Below, piece after piece: positions 60,530 to 64,000 of a stretch of DNA of 64,000 bases (positions within the stretch are counted from its first letter, which is position 1; the number at the start of each line of letters is the position of its first letter). The position numbers and the translations under genes are program-made. This DNA is from Citrus sinensis (lineage: Eukaryota; Streptophyta; Magnoliopsida; Sapindales; Rutaceae): contig NC_068560.1 in the NCBI RefSeq assembly GCF_022201045.2, forward strand, positions 35,985,001 through 36,049,000, in the 5' to 3' direction. Under the pieces are notes generated by a model. The model saw only the letters and a program-made list of their open reading frames with translations. It was not told where the DNA came from and ran no database searches.

Positions 60530-61082
60530 TAAAACGGATAATCAAATCGAATCCTAAACAGATTCGGTCAAAATTCTGTGGATTCAGATTTGATTCGTTT
60601 ATTAAACAAATTAAAATATCAAGATTCATATTCAATTAGTTTATTAAACGAATAATCGGTTTGATTCGTTTAATTCATTTAATAGAATTAATAAACGAAT
60701 CGAATTGAATATGAATTCATTTACAAAAATTAAATAAATAATCCAAACCATCAAAGTTTTCATCCCATTTAGATGTTTACTTATTATTTATAATTACCAT
60801 ATTAACCTTCATATTTTAAATTTCTCATAAATATTCAAAAATAAATAAGTAATTTAATTAAACGAATAGATTGTATTTGGTTCGTTATAACCCATTTATT
60901 AAACGAGTGCTGAACTAATTATCGAATCAATGTCTTCAAACCCAGATTCGATTTGTTTAATTAACGAATCAAATCGAATTCACCCATTTATTAAACGAAT
61001 CAATTTTTTCAAATCTAAACCCATTTAATTTGCTTCAAATCGAATCAAATAAACAAATCCCAACCCAAGTTGCCACCCCTAC
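60530..61082. mobile_element. MITE-like element with GTAGGGGTGG ends
   Basis: Inverted ends GTAGGGGTGGTAA (left) and, reverse complemented, GTAGGGGTGGCAA (right) flank 530 bp rich in degenerate AACGAATCGAAT-type internal repeats. ATTATTAG occurs at 60523-60530 and again at 61087-61094, close to what an 8-bp hAT-type target duplication would give, though a 4-base gap on the right is unexplained. Confidence 0.65.
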
Positions 61083-62814
61083 CGAGATTATTAGTGAAAA
61101 ATAATAAAACTTAAATTGTAAAATATTAAATATTGGCGTAAATAACAAATATCAATATATTTATACAAATTATATAAATATTATTTAATATATAGACTTT
61201 AATATAATTTATATTTAATCACAACCTAAAGCTCGCAATTCTACAAGTGTACAATCCACAAATCAAACCCTAAGCCACTCTCTCACAATCCCGCTCATTT
61301 TTTCCAAATTATATGCGCCATAGCCATGATACGGATTGTCCTCATCTCGTCATAGCCTAGTAACACATCCCGTTGTCCGTGGCAAAACAATCTAGCTCAT
61401 CGCGTCATCAGCTAGCACCCTAGCGCATGGCATTCCTTGTGCCAAAGTCGGTGGCCAAGAGGCATCATTACTCACGGATAGCACTCACGTGAATATTGTG
61501 TAAATTCACATTATTTGAATTTTGTTTTGAAAAGCATTATTTGAATAATATATATAGCAAAAGTTTTAGGTTAATATGATTAAGTTAAGTTTGAAAATTA
61601 AGAACTTATTAAATCATTCGGGGATCAAGGATCTTCAAATCTCTTGTTATTATTCGGGGACCCCAACCCCCTCTTCTCAAGTAATTATGATGGGGAGGGG
61701 GACGTATTTAAAATATGGGGGATTGATACAAGGATTACTCTTCCTTCCTCATTGCCATCCCCATTTGATTCTCTGCAAAACCAATTTTACAAGAAAAATT
61801 TATTTAATTTGTGATTATAATGGAGGCTGGGGGTGAGGTATGAAAAATATTATTTTAAAAAATATATTCATGGATAGTTTTTGTAATGAAATTTATGAAC
61901 ATAATCTTCTATAATAAAAATAACATTATTACAATAATTTTCTGTAAAAATAACACACGGGACCTTCATAAATCTGCAACAAACTTTATAAAAAATTTAA
62001 AGGCTACACCAAATTTCTTGCAATAATTATATCATCTAATATGAGCCTGAACCTTAGGTACTCGACAGATTGCTCGCCACTGCATTCAAGGACAACATGA
62101 ATATTCCTAAATAATTTCGACATGGGTTTATTGCTCACAATTGCTTTTCAATGTGAGTATGTTTTAATATTTTACTTCTTTAAAATATAAATTTCAATAA
62201 TAATTCACAGTGATTATTTAGTAAAATAAAAAATAAAAAATATTTTAACTTTAATCATATATATTTTAAGGCAATTGCAGTAATTATACCAAGATTTTCT
62301 AAAAGAGTTTAACGGGATGTGGATGAAAAAGAAAAGTAGTTTGTGTCATTGTTCTACGAGTTAGATAGTTACGTGATAAAAATTAATATTTCAGTAATTG
62401 TATTTCATCATAAATTGAGTAGTTGGTTGATAATTACCTAAATAAATAAATATTTTTTGGACTACTCTAACATTTAACAATTTGTGCATTAATTAAATCA
62501 TACTATTTTTCCCAACAAAAAATTGTTGACTTTATATATACACTGTTCTGTCGTTAATAAACGATCTTATCACATATTCCACATTAATGGAATCAGCATC
62601 TATAGTATGAGCTTATTGAGGTAATAAGCCTGAAATAACTAATATTAGGAGGCTTATGACTTCAATAGAGATGATGAAAAATTCTCAATGAACCCTTGGG
62701 TACCACGCAATCGGCAATTGGATGTAAATTGTGTGTCACAAATATGTAAATGTTGTATATTATATACAGATCAATATCAAATGTTGAGAGACGTGGTTGC
62801 TGTGTATTGGTATA

Positions 62815-63182
62815 GGTTGGGGGACTTAGCATAAGATTTATACGTATCCAACCCAAAATGATAGCTTTTTAGGTGGAGTGACTTACCTCTTTATAAACTT
62901 GAGTATCTCTCCTTCACTTTCCAATGTGGGACGTAATTCAACAATTTCCCCCAGATGAAACCACCGTTGGACTCCGGTCTTTTCGCCCGACACACCTGAA
63001 TTGTTCCACCACCACATTCCGACTAATATGGTTTAACTCTTATATCATTTGTTGGAGGAACTTAGCATAATATTTTTAAGTATCTAATGCAAAAAACTAG
63101 TTTTTTAGGTAGAGTGATATACCTCCTTATAAACCTAAATATTTTTCTTTTATTAATTAATGTGGGACACAACTCAACAGTA
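62815..63182. repeat. Diverged direct repeat pair (about 132 bp each)
   Basis: Units at 62815-62945 and about 63050-63182 share GGACTTAGCATAA-like starts, TTTTTTAGGTGGAGTGA-like middles and AATGTGGGAC near the ends, separated by about 105 bp. This resembles paired terminal repeats of a small retroelement, but no primer site was found. Confidence 0.5.
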
Positions 63183-64000
63183 TATATATATCTCAACCTT
63201 TTTAATATTTCTCCATAGAGTTTATGTCTTTGACATATAAACATTTTTTTTCCTCGACCGGCCTTTGAGTTCATCAAATTATTCTTTCTTAATTTATTTA
63301 ATCACGTAACTAACATTCATTAAGCATAGGAAGGCAAATAACCAATAATATAAATAGGAGCAAAGATTATTAAAAGCTTAGCAAAGTTAATAAGAGTAGA
63401 GAATCTTAGTTCAAAGTAAAGAGCTAGTCAATCACTTCAATAAATTTGCAATGTTGTGATTAATTGGTTTAATAAAGCCCTTCTATCATTTGCTAGACTG
63501 AAAAAAATTACCAACATTGTCTATGAGGACTGTGATTATGATACGATATTGTACTTTGAGACCATAAGGAAACATGAAAGACCTCTATTGATCTCAGGCC
63601 CATTTGGAATTGTTTTTAGAAAGTTCAAAACTGATTTTGAAAAGGTAAAAATTAATTTTGGTGTTTTAAAATTTTTTAAAAATTACTTTTAGCAAAATCG
63701 CCTTATCTTACAGTAAATTTTAAAAAACAGAATTAGAGTGGCTTTTTAAAATCTTATCTTGAGAATCATTTTTATATTTAATGTAATTTTATAAATATCC
63801 TCATATATATTATAAAAATTTAAAATTATCCTTATTAATTAGAAAATAAAATTATTAACTTTAAAAAAATTATTATTATTGTTAATTAGATTGAGGTAAC
63901 AAAATAAAAAATAAAATTAATAATACAAAATGTTTATTTTAGTTATCAATTATTATACTTACACGATAAAAAATATTATATATATGTTTTAAATAAATTT

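Larger units (their letters stand above)
59138..64000. other. Gene-poor 3' interval
   Basis: Begins with the RBP47 3' region. It contains a MITE-like element (60530-61082), a diverged repeat pair (62815-63182) and possibly the start of another element near 63597. Short open frames lack recognisable domains. Confidence 0.5.

Noticed and set aside
63456..63692. 78-codon open frame near the right edge
   Set aside because: No recognisable domain, AT-rich codons, and overlap with a probable transposon end.

Overview
The window is nuclear DNA of a eudicot plant. Genes have many short exons with GT-AG introns, intergenic DNA is AT-rich and full of microsatellites and small inverted-repeat transposons, and the proteins belong to plant families (patatin-like phospholipases, plastid heme oxygenase 2, RBP45/47 RNA-binding proteins, CEP hormone precursors). 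The general look fits a woody eudicot such as Citrus, but the species is my inference and was not tested.

Left third (1-25433): a tandemly duplicated locus. The better preserved copy reads: complete patatin-like phospholipase gene (12396-14331, +), an inverted patatin-like pseudogene (16735-18212, -), then a ten-exon gene for a SERAC1-like alpha/beta hydrolase with a long helical N-terminal region (20004-25433, +). The left copy holds only the last two exons of another patatin-like gene (1-392), part of the same inverted pseudogene (9055-9499), and a broken piece of the SERAC1-like gene (9493-11206). The last two pieces are fused at a 7-base microhomology, so about 3.6 kb was lost. The left copy also carries a nested insertion: a 5'-truncated LINE whose RNase H region is split by a full-length but defective Copia element (3307-8468, 5-bp target duplication, PBS and polypurine tract visible).

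Middle (26693-43553): three housekeeping-type genes. They are heme oxygenase 2 (+, four exons, with the haem-ligand histidine replaced by arginine); a NodH-like, Golgi-type sulfotransferase (+, six exons) with a single in-frame TGA in its membrane anchor; and a 15-exon multi-pass membrane protein with a calcineurin-like metallophosphoesterase domain (-).

Right third (44000-64000): sparse. It holds a single-exon CEP peptide-hormone precursor with two CEP-type domains (51106-51456, +) and a six-exon RBP47-like three-RRM protein (55246-59137, +). The first intron of the RBP47-like gene ends in a triplicated branch-point/acceptor module, and its last intron appears to use a GC donor. The rest is intergenic DNA with MITE-like elements and simple repeats.

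The genes do not form an obvious pathway; apart from the duplicated patatin/SERAC1 block, their adjacency looks incidental. I found no clearly new multi-gene system. The best leads are the triplicated splice-acceptor module, the sulfotransferase stop codon, the duplication/deletion history with its nested transposons, the AACGG palindrome array at 17771-18050 and the two-domain CEP precursor.
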